Of a DNA stretch of 64,000 nt, positions 8,603 through 17,713 are shown in pieces (positions within the stretch are counted from its first letter, which is position 1; each line of letters opens with the position of its first letter). This stretch comes from Thalassovita mangrovi. Its GTDB lineage: Bacteria > Pseudomonadota > Alphaproteobacteria > Rhodobacterales > Rhodobacteraceae. A program made the position numbers and the translations under genes. The stretch covers positions 271,483-335,482 of the forward strand of contig NZ_WWEN01000005.1 in NCBI RefSeq assembly GCF_009857745.1, given 5' to 3'. The notes under the pieces are model-generated. The model saw only the letters and a program-made list of their open reading frames with translations, did not search any database and was not told where the DNA came from.

Positions 8603-9190
8603 ATGGCGAATGAAACCGACGACCTGTCGCCGATCCGTGATCTGGGGGCCCGGTTGCGGGCCGAGCGACAAGACCAGGGCCTGACACTGAAGGATGTGGC
8701 CGAGAAGGCGGGATGTTCCCTGTCGATGCTGTCCAAGATCGAAAACGATCAGGCGTCGCCTTCGCTCAAGACCCTGCACCAGATCACTGCGGCGTTGGGA
8801 ACCTCGATCGTGCAGCTGTTTTCCGAAGACAGCGGCGAAGCGGTCAGCCTGTACCGCAGCGGTCAGCGGCCTTCTGTCATGGTGCGCCGGAACAGCGATC
8901 AGCCGGCGATCTTCATCGAACGGCTGTCGCCGACCTTTCCAGACACCAAGCTGGACGCGAACATCCACACGCTGGAACCCGGCGCCGACAGCGGCGGCGA
9001 TATCCGGCATGAAGGGGAAGAAATCGGTTACGTCCTGGAAGGCGCGGCCGAGCTTTGCGTGGATGGTGAACTCATCTCGCTCACCGCGGGCGATTCCTTC
9101 TACTTTTCATCCGAACTGCCGCATCGCTACCGCAATACCCATGACGGGACGACGCGGATTTTGTGGGTGAACACGCCGCCGACGTTCTGA
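8603..9190 (+). CDS. XRE-family transcriptional regulator with cupin sensor domain
   Basis: A 195-residue regulator. Residues 11-67 form an XRE helix-turn-helix (LGARLRAERQDQGLTLKDVAEKAGCSLSMLSKIENDQASPSLKTL), and residues about 115-190 form a cupin (HEGEEIGYVLEGAAELCVDGE, SFYFSSELPHRYRN) expected to bind the inducer. AGGAG seven bases upstream supports the ATG at 8603 over an in-frame start 19 codons earlier. It is divergent from the liv-M20-amidase operon and is its probable regulator. A second protein of the same architecture lies at 52475. Confidence 0.88.
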   Translation: MANETDDLSPIRDLGARLRAERQDQGLTLKDVAEKAGCSLSMLSKIENDQASPSLKTLHQITAALGTSIVQLFSEDSGEAVSLYRSGQRPSVMVRRNSDQPAIFIERLSPTFPDTKLDANIHTLEPGADSGGDIRHEGEEIGYVLEGAAELCVDGELISLTAGDSFYFSSELPHRYRNTHDGTTRILWVNTPPTF

Positions 9191-9231
9191 TCCCGGCAAA
9201 CAAGATGGCCGGGCTTGCAGACCTGGACGCC

Positions 9232-9270
9232 GGGACGGCATGCTGTCCCTTGCGGCCACACACGGTGTGG
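9232..9270. terminator. Tandem stem-loops between convergent genes
   Basis: The 89 bases between the convergent XRE-cupin and WYL-regulator genes contain two hairpins: GGGAC-ggcatgct-GTCCC (9232-9249, near-perfect through its centre) and CCACAC-acg-GTGTGG (9256-9270). Neither has a long T run, so a bidirectional termination or RNA 3'-end role is inferred only from position. Confidence 0.35.
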
Positions 9271-9279
9271 TCAGCGGGG

Positions 9280-9990
9280 CTAATGCCGAATGGGGCGGAC
9301 ATCTTCCTTGAACGGCACATGCCGACGGCGGAATGATGTCCCCTGGACGCATTCGGGGGCGCTGATCCGATCCATGCGGAAATGCCGGAAATCCTGTCGC
9401 GCCGGATCCCAGGCCACCAGATACCACAGGGGTGGCAGGATGAGCATGGCCTGAGGTTCGACATCCCGGCGGGTGACGGCGCCTTTCGCATCACGATACC
9501 GGAACCGCAAGCGCAGCCGTTGCAGAAAAGCCGGCTCGAAGGCGGGCAGCAGCTCAGGGTCCATTTCCCCCATATCTGAGATATCGACCTGCGGGGCGAG
9601 CCGCCCCACGTACAAGCAATCCAGAAACCTGCGCAGGTCGCGGACCTTGTCCGGCGGCAGCGCTTTCTCGATCTTGGCGAGCCCGGCATCCGCGAGATCG
9701 GAAAAGGGCAGGCCGCCAGCGGCGCGCATGGCGGCGACGCTGATGAGAAGCGCAAAGACCTCGGCGACCGAAAGCCGCGCGGTGGTCTGAACCGATTGCG
9801 GATCGAGTTGCAGCCCGCCGCCGCGCCCCGGCTCGGAATGGATCACAAAGCCCTCGTCGCGCAGCGCGCCGAGGTCGCGCAACACGGTGCGGCGCGACGC
9901 GCCCACCTCTTCGGCAAGCTCGGCGACGGTGGCAATGCCGTTGCGGCGCAGGTGGCGGACGATGGCGTCTTGTCTAAGGCGGGCATTCAT
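9280..9990 (-). CDS. YafY-type transcriptional regulator, HTH plus WYL domain
   Basis: A 236-residue regulator from the ATG at 9990 (250 residues if the ATG at 10032 is used). The N-terminal HTH is DAIVRHLRRNGIATVAELAEEVGASRRTVLRDLGALRDEGF. A WYL ligand-binding domain follows, with the PLWYLVAWDPARQDFRHFRMDRI segment. Neither candidate start has a good ribosome site; 9990 begins exactly at the usual family N-terminus. It is divergently transcribed from the epoxide-hydrolase-like gene, 87 bases away, and presumably controls it. Confidence 0.82.
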   Translation of the reverse strand: MNARLRQDAIVRHLRRNGIATVAELAEEVGASRRTVLRDLGALRDEGFVIHSEPGRGGGLQLDPQSVQTTARLSVAEVFALLISVAAMRAAGGLPFSDLADAGLAKIEKALPPDKVRDLRRFLDCLYVGRLAPQVDISDMGEMDPELLPAFEPAFLQRLRLRFRYRDAKGAVTRRDVEPQAMLILPPLWYLVAWDPARQDFRHFRMDRISAPECVQGTSFRRRHVPFKEDVRPIRH

Positions 9991-10011
9991 TTTTTCAGGC
10001 TTGCATTTAAA

Positions 10012-10030
10012 GGTGTCAGATTTTGGCACC
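10012..10030. promoter_or_regulatory. Imperfect inverted repeat in divergent promoter
   Basis: GGTGTC-N7-GGCACC (five of six positions symmetric) lies between the WYL regulator and the hydrolase gene, overlapping the upstream candidate start of the regulator. If 9990 is the true start it is an ideal autoregulatory operator position. This is assigned on symmetry and place only. Confidence 0.35.
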
Positions 10031-10077
10031 ATTAGACTTTAGGCAGCCGCCGAACACATCAGCAAGAGGCAAATGCC

Positions 10078-11013
10078 ATGTTTAATCCCGACGATTTCCC
10101 GCAACCCAAACTGATTGCCGTCAACGCTATCGAACTCGAAGTCTTTGAAGCAGGACAGCAAAACGCAGGAAACCCGATTGTGCTCTGTCATGGCTGGCCG
10201 GAACATGCCTTTTCCTGGCGCCACCAGATGCCCGCCCTGGCCGCGGCGGGCTATCACGTCATCGTCCCGAACCAGCGGGGCTACGGCAATTCATCCTGTC
10301 CGGGCGAGGTCACCGATTTCGACATCGACCATCTGACCGGCGACCTTGCCGCGCTGCTGGATCACTACGGCTACGACGATGCCGTCTTTGTCGGTCATGA
10401 TTGGGGCGCGAACGTCGTGTGGAGCATGGGGCTTTTACACCCGAACCGGGTGAAGAAGATCATCAGCCTCGCCCTGCCCTACCAGGCGCGGACCGAAAAG
10501 CCGTGGATCGAATTCATGGAGGAGTTTCTCGGCCCCGATTATTACTTCGTTCACTTCAACCGGCAGCCCGGCGTTGCGGACGCCGTGCTGGACGCCAATA
10601 CCGACCGGTTCCTGCGCAATCTCCTGCGCAAGAACGTGCCCCCTGCACCGCCGGAGCCCGGCATGATGATGATCAACCTCGCCCAATCCGACGTGCCGCT
10701 TGGCGATCCATTGATGAGCGAACGCGAACTGGCCGTATTGGTCTCCGCCTTCGAGAGGACAGGCTTCACGGGCAGCATCAACTGGTACAGGAACCTTGAC
10801 CGCAACTGGGAGATTTTGGAGGAGGTCGACCCGGTTATCCAGGTGCCAGCCCTGATGATCTACGGCGATCGCGATATGATCCCGAAGTCTGAAAACCTGG
10901 CCGACTTCGTTCCCAATGTCGACGTGGTCAGCCTCGATTGCGGCCATTGGATTCAGCAGGAAAAGCCGCAAGAAACCACGGACACGATCTTGAACTGGCT
11001 GAACAAGCGGTAG
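10078..11013 (+). CDS. Alpha/beta hydrolase, epoxide hydrolase A family
   Basis: A 311-residue alpha/beta hydrolase. The oxyanion motif HGWPE is at 38-42, the nucleophile elbow GHDWGA gives Asp108, and Asp264 (YGDRD) with His290 (DCGHWIQQEKP) complete the triad. An Asp nucleophile with HGWP is the pattern of soluble epoxide hydrolases and haloalkane or fluoroacetate dehalogenases; the cap region (PYQARTEKPWIEFMEEFLGPDYYFVHFNRQPG) resembles epoxide hydrolases. AAGAGG upstream supports the start. It is a single-gene unit controlled by the divergent WYL regulator. Confidence 0.87.
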   Translation: MFNPDDFPQPKLIAVNAIELEVFEAGQQNAGNPIVLCHGWPEHAFSWRHQMPALAAAGYHVIVPNQRGYGNSSCPGEVTDFDIDHLTGDLAALLDHYGYDDAVFVGHDWGANVVWSMGLLHPNRVKKIISLALPYQARTEKPWIEFMEEFLGPDYYFVHFNRQPGVADAVLDANTDRFLRNLLRKNVPPAPPEPGMMMINLAQSDVPLGDPLMSERELAVLVSAFERTGFTGSINWYRNLDRNWEILEEVDPVIQVPALMIYGDRDMIPKSENLADFVPNVDVVSLDCGHWIQQEKPQETTDTILNWLNKR

Positions 11014-11023
11014 AAGGCCGCTC

Positions 11024-11067
11024 TGCCTGCCCCGGATGTGGTGGTGTTTCACCGAACGGGGCAGGCA
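11024..11067. terminator. Two-tier hairpin between convergent genes
   Basis: A perfect 11-base inverted repeat, TGCCTGCCCCG (11024-11034) with CGGGGCAGGCA (11057-11067), encloses a second stem GGTG-ttt-CACC (11043-11053). It fills the 69-base space between the convergent hydrolase and reductase genes and is probably a shared terminator, though neither side has a T tract. Confidence 0.5.
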
Positions 11068-11082
11068 TGCGAAAGAGTCCGG

Positions 11083-12060
11083 TCAGAGATCCAGCACCAG
11101 GGTTTCCCCCGGCAGGGCGCGCGAACAGCACGGCGTGATCGAGGTATTGGCCTCGTGCTCCGCCGCGCTCAGCACCGCGTCGCGGTGATCCGCCCGGCCG
11201 GACAAGAGCCCGGTCACGCACATGCCGCACACCCCTTCGGAACAGGAGGTCGAAAGGAAGATGCCCTCCTCCTCCAACACCGCGACGATGGTCTTGCCCT
11301 CGGGCACCTCGAAGCGTTCGCCGGTGCTTTTCAGCTCGACCCAGAACGCCCCGTTCGCCGCCGCGTCGCCCTCCTCGGCGGTGGCGAAATGTTCCACATG
11401 GCTGCGTCCGCTGTCCCATCCGAGATCGAGCGCCGCTTCCAGCGCCGCCTTGTTCAGCCGCTCCGGCCCGCAGACATAGAGATGGCTGCCCGAGGGCGCG
11501 CGCAGCAGGGTCTGCACCAGGTTCAGCCGGGTGCCTTGCTCCGACACATGCAGGCGCAGCGCATCGGCCCAGGGGGCGGCGCGGATTTCATCCAGCAAGG
11601 GGGCCGCAGCGGCCGCGCGCACCGCGTAATGCAGCGTGAACGGCGTGCCCGCCGCCCAAAGCGCCCCGGCCATGGCGAAGATCGGGGTGATGCCGATGCC
11701 GCCCGCGATCAGCATCACATGCGGATGGCCGGTGTCGAGCGGGAAATAATTCTCCGGCCCCTGCGCGGTCAGCGTGGCGCCCTGTTCCAACCCGTCGCAC
11801 AAGGCGACCGAACCGCCCCGCCCCGCCGCGTCGCGCAGCACCGCGATGCGCCAGCTGCCCGGCGTGACCGGCGGCAACAGCGAATAGCGCCGCTCGTAAT
11901 CGCCGAAGCGCAGCAAAACGTGGGCCCCTGGCGCGGGCAGCGGCAGCGGCACGCCGTCGGGTCGAGCCAGTTCGAAGGCGAAAACCTCCGGCGCGATCCG
12001 GGTTTTCGACAGGACATCCACCGGCCCGTCATAGGGCTGGGGCGTGGCGTCGCTCTTCAT
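11083..12060 (-). CDS. Phthalate-dioxygenase-type ferredoxin reductase
   Basis: A 325-residue NAD(P)H oxidoreductase of the phthalate dioxygenase reductase class. The flavin motif is RRYSLLPP, the nicotinamide region is LIAGGIGITPIFAMAGAL and YVCGPERLN, and a C-terminal plant-type [2Fe-2S] domain has Cys273, Cys278, Cys281 and Cys311 or Cys312. Such proteins pass electrons to Rieske oxygenases. It is the last gene of the dipeptide-type ABC operon, overlapping the ATPase gene by ATGA, while the likely partner oxygenase is divergent at 17714. Similar reductases serve carnitine, glycine-betaine and aromatic oxygenases. Confidence 0.9.
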   Translation of the reverse strand: MKSDATPQPYDGPVDVLSKTRIAPEVFAFELARPDGVPLPLPAPGAHVLLRFGDYERRYSLLPPVTPGSWRIAVLRDAAGRGGSVALCDGLEQGATLTAQGPENYFPLDTGHPHVMLIAGGIGITPIFAMAGALWAAGTPFTLHYAVRAAAAAPLLDEIRAAPWADALRLHVSEQGTRLNLVQTLLRAPSGSHLYVCGPERLNKAALEAALDLGWDSGRSHVEHFATAEEGDAAANGAFWVELKSTGERFEVPEGKTIVAVLEEEGIFLSTSCSEGVCGMCVTGLLSGRADHRDAVLSAAEHEANTSITPCCSRALPGETLVLDL

Positions 12061-13799
12061 TCCGGCGTCTTGTCGTTCGAATCCCATTCGGTCCCCCTTG
12101 GCCAGGTCTTGCTGAGGTCATCGGGCGGCGCGGCGGCGATCAGCGCCCGCGTCGCTTCATGTTGCGGCGCATCAAGCACCTGCTGGGTCGGCCCGGCTTC
12201 GACGATGGCGCCCTGATCCATCACCACCACCCGGTCACAAAGCTGACGCAGCACGGACAGGTCGTGGCTGACCATCAGCAGCGCGATATCGTGGCGCTGG
12301 CGCAGTTCCAGCAGCAGGTAGATCACCTGCGCCTGCACCGACACGTCGAGCCCGGAAACGATTTCATCGGCGATCAGCAGGCGCGGCATCACGCACAGCG
12401 CCCGGGCGATGTTCACCCGCTGGCGCTGGCCGCCCGACATCTGCCGCGGATAGGCGTCGAGCAGCCGTTCATCCAACCCGACATCGGCCAGCAATTCGGC
12501 GGCGCGGCGGCGGCGGTCGGATTTCAGCCGCTCGCCACGGGCAACCATCGCCTGGGTCACGATATCCCAGACCCGGCGGCGCGGGTTGAGCGCCGAGGAC
12601 GGGTCCTGAAACACCATCTGGGCCGAGGCGATCCGGTCCTGCCAGTCCGATGCCGAATTGCCCAGAACCCGACCATCCAGCAGAATGTCGCCCTCGGTCG
12701 GCTGCTGCAGACCGGCCAGGATGCGCGCGATGGTCGATTTGCCCGACCCCGACCGCCCGATCAACCCGACGAATTCGGCCACCTCGACCTGCAGATCGAC
12801 GTCGCGCATGATTTCGACCTGCCCGCCCGCGCTTTTAGGGTCGCCATAGCGCACCGCAAGGCCCCGCGCCGCCATGATCGGCGCGGGCTGCGCCGGGATA
12901 CGCAGCTTGGGCGATGGCGCCGCCAGCGGATGCGGTGGCCCGTCAAGCCGCGGCGTTGCGGCCTTCAGCCCCTGCGAATAGGGATGCTGCGGCGCTTCCA
13001 GCACCTGCGCGGCGGGGCCTTCCTCGACCACCACACCGTTGCGCAGCACCGCCACCCGGTCGCAGAAATGCCCCGCCAGCCGCAAATCGTGGGTGATGAA
13101 CAGCACCCCGCAGCCATAGCGCGCCCGCATGTCGTTCAGCGTGACGATGGTGCGTTCCTGGGTGATCATGTCGAGCGCCGTCGTCGCCTCGTCGGAAATC
13201 ACCAGATCGGGGCGGCTGGCAAAGGCCATGGCGATCATGATCCGCTGGTTCATCCCGCCCGACAGCTGGAAGGCATAGCGGTTCAGCACCGCTTCGGGAT
13301 CGGGCAGCATCACCTCGGACAGCGCCGCGACCATGCGCGCCTGCTGCTCGGCCTTCGGTACCCCGAGCCGGGTCAGGTGTTCGCCGAACAGCGATCCGAT
13401 CCGCCGCACCGGGTTCAGCGCCGAGGTCGGTTCCTGCGGCACGAAGGCGATGCGGTCGCCCATCAGCGCGCGGTGGCGCGACGCCGGCATCTGGCCGATG
13501 TCTTCGCCGAAGACGTCAAGCCGCCCGGCGGTGGTGAACTGGCGCGGCAGGGCGCGGGCGATGCATTTGCCCAGTGTGCTTTTGCCAGCGCCGGATTCGC
13601 CGACGATGCCCAGCACCTCGCCCTTGCGGATCGACAGGGTCACCCGTTCCAGGATCGGGGTCTGACCGGTCCGGACGGAAAAATCCGCCGCCTCGAACAG
13701 CATCGGCGCCTGGGCCGTTCCGCCATCCGCCTGCGGGCGCGATCCGATTACGGTTTCCGTCACATCCGTCTCCTCGATCCGGCGCACAAAGCTGTTCAT
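12057..13799 (-). CDS. Fused DppD-DppF-type dipeptide ABC transporter ATPase
   Basis: A 580-residue protein with two complete ATPase domains: first Walker [10 protein letters not shown] near residue 60 with signature LSGGMNQRI, second Walker [10 protein letters not shown] near residue 330 with signature MSGGQRQRV and Walker [13 protein letters not shown]. This is the usual fusion of the two peptide/nickel/opine-type subunits. The start overlaps the permease stop by ATGA. It powers the importer formed by the two upstream permeases and the binding protein. Confidence 0.9.
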   Translation of the reverse strand: MNSFVRRIEETDVTETVIGSRPQADGGTAQAPMLFEAADFSVRTGQTPILERVTLSIRKGEVLGIVGESGAGKSTLGKCIARALPRQFTTAGRLDVFGEDIGQMPASRHRALMGDRIAFVPQEPTSALNPVRRIGSLFGEHLTRLGVPKAEQQARMVAALSEVMLPDPEAVLNRYAFQLSGGMNQRIMIAMAFASRPDLVISDEATTALDMITQERTIVTLNDMRARYGCGVLFITHDLRLAGHFCDRVAVLRNGVVVEEGPAAQVLEAPQHPYSQGLKAATPRLDGPPHPLAAPSPKLRIPAQPAPIMAARGLAVRYGDPKSAGGQVEIMRDVDLQVEVAEFVGLIGRSGSGKSTIARILAGLQQPTEGDILLDGRVLGNSASDWQDRIASAQMVFQDPSSALNPRRRVWDIVTQAMVARGERLKSDRRRRAAELLADVGLDERLLDAYPRQMSGGQRQRVNIARALCVMPRLLIADEIVSGLDVSVQAQVIYLLLELRQRHDIALLMVSHDLSVLRQLCDRVVVMDQGAIVEAGPTQQVLDAPQHEATRALIAAAPPDDLSKTWPRGTEWDSNDKTPE

Positions 13800-14659
13800 G
13801 CCGCAGCCCCCCGGCGTTCGATCTGGCGCGGGTCGGTGCGCCGCCGCAGCCCGTCGGAAAACAGGATGGTGGCCAGCACGAACACCACGATCGACGACAC
13901 TGCCGCGATCACCGGCGCGGGCGTTGCATAGATGTCTGACAACCCGTCGGCGATGATCACGCCCCAGGTCGGCACATCCGCCTCGGCCGAGGCCGACACG
14001 AAGGAAATGATCGTCTCGGCGACCACCGCGCCGCCCATTTCCAGGCTCACCAGCATCAGGATCGAGGGCATGATATTGGGCAGGACATCCTGCAGCACGA
14101 CCTGCAGCGGCGTCGCCCCCATCAGCCGGGCCGCGGCGACGTAATCGCGCCCCTTGATCTGGCGCACCTCGCTGCGCAGCACCCGGGCGAAGCGGGTCCA
14201 GTCGACCGCGATCACCGCGATGATCACGTTTTCCAACCCCGGCCCAAGCGCCGCGATCAGCACCAGCGCGAAAACCACGGCGGGGAAGGACAGCAACAGT
14301 TCCACCGCCCGCATGATGATCCAGTCGAGAACCCCACCGGCATAGCCCGCGATCAGCGCCAGGGTGATGCCCAGCACCGCCGCGCCGATGGTGGACAGCA
14401 CCGCCACATAGGCCGCCGAACGGGTGGCCCAGATCAGCCGTGACAACACATCGCGGCCCAGCGTGTCGGTGCCCAGCAGATAGGCCGGATCGCCGCCCGG
14501 CGCCCAGCTTGGCGGCAGAAGCACCCACAGCAGGTCCTGCGCGTTCGGGTCATGCGGCGCCAGCCAGGGCGCGGCCAGCGCGACCCCCATCAGCACCAGC
14601 AGCAGCAACCCGCCCAGCCCCACGCGCCAGTCGCGCAACACTTCGGTCCAGTCGGTCAT
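13796..14659 (-). CDS. Dipeptide-type ABC transporter permease (DppC-like)
   Basis: A 287-residue inner-membrane permease with a leading span (GLGGLLLLVLMGVALAAPWL), the DppC hallmark DPNAQDLL...LGTDTLGRDVLSRLIWATR, and the EAA loop YVAAARLMGATPLQVVLQDVLPN. It overlaps the upstream permease stop by one base (TGATG) and the ATPase start by four, showing tight coupling. Confidence 0.9.
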   Translation of the reverse strand: MTDWTEVLRDWRVGLGGLLLLVLMGVALAAPWLAPHDPNAQDLLWVLLPPSWAPGGDPAYLLGTDTLGRDVLSRLIWATRSAAYVAVLSTIGAAVLGITLALIAGYAGGVLDWIIMRAVELLLSFPAVVFALVLIAALGPGLENVIIAVIAVDWTRFARVLRSEVRQIKGRDYVAAARLMGATPLQVVLQDVLPNIMPSILMLVSLEMGGAVVAETIISFVSASAEADVPTWGVIIADGLSDIYATPAPVIAAVSSIVVFVLATILFSDGLRRRTDPRQIERRGAAA

Positions 14660-15744
14660 CAGCTTTGATCCTTGATACGCAGTCGGGGATCGAGCGCCAG
14701 GCAGATCACGTCGACGGCGATTGTCGTGGCCAGCACCAGAACGGCATAGCAGAAGGTCAGCGCCTGGATCGCGGGCAGGTCATGACCGCCGATCGCGGTG
14801 ACCATCATCGCGCCGATGCCCGGCAGGCCGAAGATGGTTTCGATCAGCAATGTGCCGCCGAACAGCATCGAGGCCTGAACCCCGATCAGGGTGATGGTGG
14901 GGATCACCGCGTTCTTCAGCCCGTGGCGCAACAACACCTGACGTTCACTTTGCCCGCGCAGCCGGGCCGAGGCGATGTAATCCTCGGTATAGGCTTCCAT
15001 CAGGCCGGATCGGAACACCCGCATCACCGTTGGCGCCAGCCCCATCGCGATGGCGAAGACCGGCAGCGCCAGATGGCGCAGCACGTCGAGGAAGGCCGAC
15101 GGATCGCCCGCCAGCAGCGCGTCGATCAGCACGAAACCGGTGATGTCGGGCACCGTCACCGAGGGGCTTTGCAGCCCGATGAAGGGCAGCCATTGCAGCC
15201 CGACGCCGACCGCCAGGATCAGGATGATCCCCCACAGGAAATCCGGCACCGCCATCGCCAGCCCGTTGCCCATCTCGATCCCCGCCTCGACCGGCGTGCC
15301 GCGCCAGGTGAAGGCCAGCAACCCGCCGGAAAAGCCTAGGAAAATGCCCAGCCCGACGCTCAGCGTGACGATCTGCAGCGTCACCGGCAGCGCGTCGGCG
15401 ATCAGCACCCGCACCGGCGTGTTATGCTGGATCGAGCGTCCGAAATCGCCCTTCAGCGCATCGCCGAGCCAGATCGCGTATTGCGCCAAGACCGACCGGT
15501 CGAGCCCCAGCAGGGCGCGCACCCGTTCCATGTCCGCCTCGGTCGCGTTGCCCGGCATCAGCATGGCGACCGGGTCCGCCGGCAGGGTGCGCAAGACGAC
15601 GAAGACCAGCAGCGTGATCGCCAGCAGCGTGACGATGCTGGTGGCGAACCGGCGCGCCAGGCGCTTCAGCGTCCTGGCGCCCCCATTGCGGCGCAATCCA
15701 CCCGCGCGGCCTTTCGCCCCGCCGATCAAGCCCAGTTCAGCCAT
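14659..15744 (-). CDS. Dipeptide-type ABC transporter permease (DppB-like)
   Basis: A 361-residue permease. After a basic cytoplasmic tail of about 30 residues it has the DppB start (LARRFATSIVTLLAITLLVFVVLRTLPADPV), a large periplasmic loop and the EAA motif YIASARLRGQSERQVLLRHGLKNAVIP. The start overlaps the binding-protein stop by eight bases. The unusually long N-terminal tail might be shorter if an internal start is used, but no better ribosome site was seen. Confidence 0.89.
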   Translation of the reverse strand: MAELGLIGGAKGRAGGLRRNGGARTLKRLARRFATSIVTLLAITLLVFVVLRTLPADPVAMLMPGNATEADMERVRALLGLDRSVLAQYAIWLGDALKGDFGRSIQHNTPVRVLIADALPVTLQIVTLSVGLGIFLGFSGGLLAFTWRGTPVEAGIEMGNGLAMAVPDFLWGIILILAVGVGLQWLPFIGLQSPSVTVPDITGFVLIDALLAGDPSAFLDVLRHLALPVFAIAMGLAPTVMRVFRSGLMEAYTEDYIASARLRGQSERQVLLRHGLKNAVIPTITLIGVQASMLFGGTLLIETIFGLPGIGAMMVTAIGGHDLPAIQALTFCYAVLVLATTIAVDVICLALDPRLRIKDQS

Positions 15745-17275
15745 TCCAGCGATACTCTGCCGGGCTCAGCCAGCCGTTCAGATAGGGGGTGAAGGCCAGC
15801 CCGGAACTATATGCCAGCGCGACCGCGCCCTGAAACAGCGGCACGGTATAGCCCTGTTCCACCGCCCAGACGTTGAAGGCGCCGAAGCCCTCGATGCGCT
15901 TGGCCACGTCGGTTTCGCCCAGCAGCGGCGCGATCTTTTCGCCCACATCGGCGCTTTTCCACACCGAAAAGGCCGAGTTGGGATCGAGGAAATAGCCCGA
16001 ATTGAGCTGCGGATCGGCGGTGGCGTTGGACCACAGCCACAGCATCGGCCCTTCCAGTTCCTTGTTGGACCGGTTGTGGTATTCGGCCACGGTCAGCACC
16101 CGCAGATCGGCCTCGATCCCCACCTTCGCCCACATCTGGGTGATCGCACGGGCGATGTCGTAATCGCTGGGATAGACGCCGCGGGTGCAATGGAAGGTGA
16201 CCTTGACCGGGTTTTCCGGGCCATACCCCAGTTCCGCCATCAGCGCCTGTGCCTTGGCGGTATCGAAGGCGAAGTCGAAATCGGGCCGATAGGCGGGCGT
16301 ACCCGGGCCCTGCGGGGTCGACAGAGGTTCGACCTTGCCTTGGAAAAACGCCCGGCTGATCGCCGCCTTGTCGATGGCGTGATGCGCGGCGAGGCGCAGG
16401 TTCTTGTCCTGCCAGGGCCCGGTGTTCACCATGTGCAGCATGTACAGATCGACCGTCGGGTCCACCTGCCCGGTGATCCCGTCCAGCGCGCCAAGGCGGG
16501 CGACGTCGCGCACCGACAGCGCGGTGGACAGGTCGCTTTGGTTCGACTGGATCAGCGCGGCGCGGGTCGTCGGGTCCTTCACCACCGAAAAGGTCACGGT
16601 TTCGATCGCCGGCTTGCCGCGGAAATAGTCCGGGAAGGCCTTCAGCACGATGCGCGAATCCCGTTCGTATTCGGCCAGCATATAGGGCCCCGACCCGACC
16701 GGTTTTTCCAGGAAGCCCTCGGCCCCGACCGTTTCGAAATAGGTCTTCGGCAGGATATAGGCGCCGAGATAGCCCAGGAAGGCAGGCGCGGTGACCATCG
16801 GCATCTTGAAGCGGAAGATCGCCGTGGTTTCATCCGGGGTTTCGATATCGCCGATGGTGAACCAGATCCATCCAAGCGCCAGCCCCGGATCGGCCTGCAC
16901 CCGTTCCAGGAAGGTGAAACGGATATCGGCCGAGGTCATCCGGTCGCCGTTATGGAACAGCACGTCGTCGCGCAGCGTCAGCTTGAGGTTCATGCCGCTA
17001 TCGTCCAGCCATTCCCAGTTCTGAACCACTCCACCGCCCAGCGTATTGTCGGCAGCATAGTCGAGCGGCTGCGAGAACACGGCGCGGTAGATCGAAATCG
17101 GGCCCGGTTCGATCCGCGCGATCGGGTCCCAACTGGGCACGTCGGAGGGCACCGCGATCGACAGGGAAGCCGGCGCGCCGGAGGCGAAGGCCCCGGTCAA
17201 CCCGAAAGGCAGGGCAATGCCCGAACCTGCGATGGCTGCGCTTGTCCCCTTCAAAAACTGCCGTCTGGTGGTCAT
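15737..17275 (-). CDS. Family 5 periplasmic binding protein of dipeptide-type importer
   Basis: A 512-residue extracellular solute-binding protein (SBP_bac_5). The N-terminus MTTRRQFLKGTSAAIAGSGIALPFGLTGAFA is a twin-arginine-type signal. The mature region carries SWDPIARIEPGPISIYRAVFSQPL and the family motif DGVLFHNGD-like segment (DDVLFHNGDRMTSADIRF). GGGAAAGGGA precedes the chosen ATG; the frame remains open for 100 more codons but without family character. It is the first gene of the leftward operon that ends with the oxygenase reductase, so its cargo is probably the oxygenase substrate. Confidence 0.88.
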   Translation of the reverse strand: MTTRRQFLKGTSAAIAGSGIALPFGLTGAFASGAPASLSIAVPSDVPSWDPIARIEPGPISIYRAVFSQPLDYAADNTLGGGVVQNWEWLDDSGMNLKLTLRDDVLFHNGDRMTSADIRFTFLERVQADPGLALGWIWFTIGDIETPDETTAIFRFKMPMVTAPAFLGYLGAYILPKTYFETVGAEGFLEKPVGSGPYMLAEYERDSRIVLKAFPDYFRGKPAIETVTFSVVKDPTTRAALIQSNQSDLSTALSVRDVARLGALDGITGQVDPTVDLYMLHMVNTGPWQDKNLRLAAHHAIDKAAISRAFFQGKVEPLSTPQGPGTPAYRPDFDFAFDTAKAQALMAELGYGPENPVKVTFHCTRGVYPSDYDIARAITQMWAKVGIEADLRVLTVAEYHNRSNKELEGPMLWLWSNATADPQLNSGYFLDPNSAFSVWKSADVGEKIAPLLGETDVAKRIEGFGAFNVWAVEQGYTVPLFQGAVALAYSSGLAFTPYLNGWLSPAEYRWNG

Positions 17276-17713
17276 GGAGATCCCTTTCCCTGTTGTGTTG
17301 AGCGTCTGGCCGTTTGCGGCCTTTTTTTCGCGTATGTGGCGCGCCCGGGAGAGCCCGGGCTTGGCAGCGGATGAGATCAGGCGTCGCCTGTTTCCGTCCG
17401 GTCCTGCTGCAGAAACGATAGTTCCCGCCGGGGCGGATATTCTTGTCCCGCTGCGTTCAAAAAATTGTCTCAATGCGTCGGGCCGCGCCCCGGGCGGCCT
17501 GGCACTCGGCCCCCTGCCCGGCCCGATTCTGGCGGCCCCATACACACGCGCGCAGGCATACGCGGGCGCGCGCATTCATGTTTGTCCCCCTGCGCCGCAG
17601 CCCGCGCAAAGGTGTTCTGGAACAAGTTGTCGTGCATCCAGCAGCAAGACCGGAACCCCGCCCGCTTCCTAGGCTTGGGGCAGCAGAACGCCACCACTCA
17701 CAAGGAGCCGACC
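17276..17713. promoter_or_regulatory. Divergent promoter region of ABC operon and Rieske oxygenase
   Basis: This 438-base region holds no gene. Near the binding-protein start it has two hairpins: GGCCG-tttg-CGGCC followed by seven T residues on the plus strand (17308-17328) and GCCCGGG-AGAG-CCCGGGC (17343-17360). The first has the shape of an intrinsic terminator reading rightward, only 33 bases from the divergent ATG. The rest, including a GC-rich alternating purine/pyrimidine stretch at about 17540-17575, shows no operator that could be defended. Confidence 0.5.

Noticed and set aside
17540-17575. Alternating GC-rich tract (CGCGC/ACACGCGCG) as a possible Z-DNA or repeat element
   Set aside because: Short, imperfect and expected in high-GC intergenic DNA; no repeat unit is maintained.
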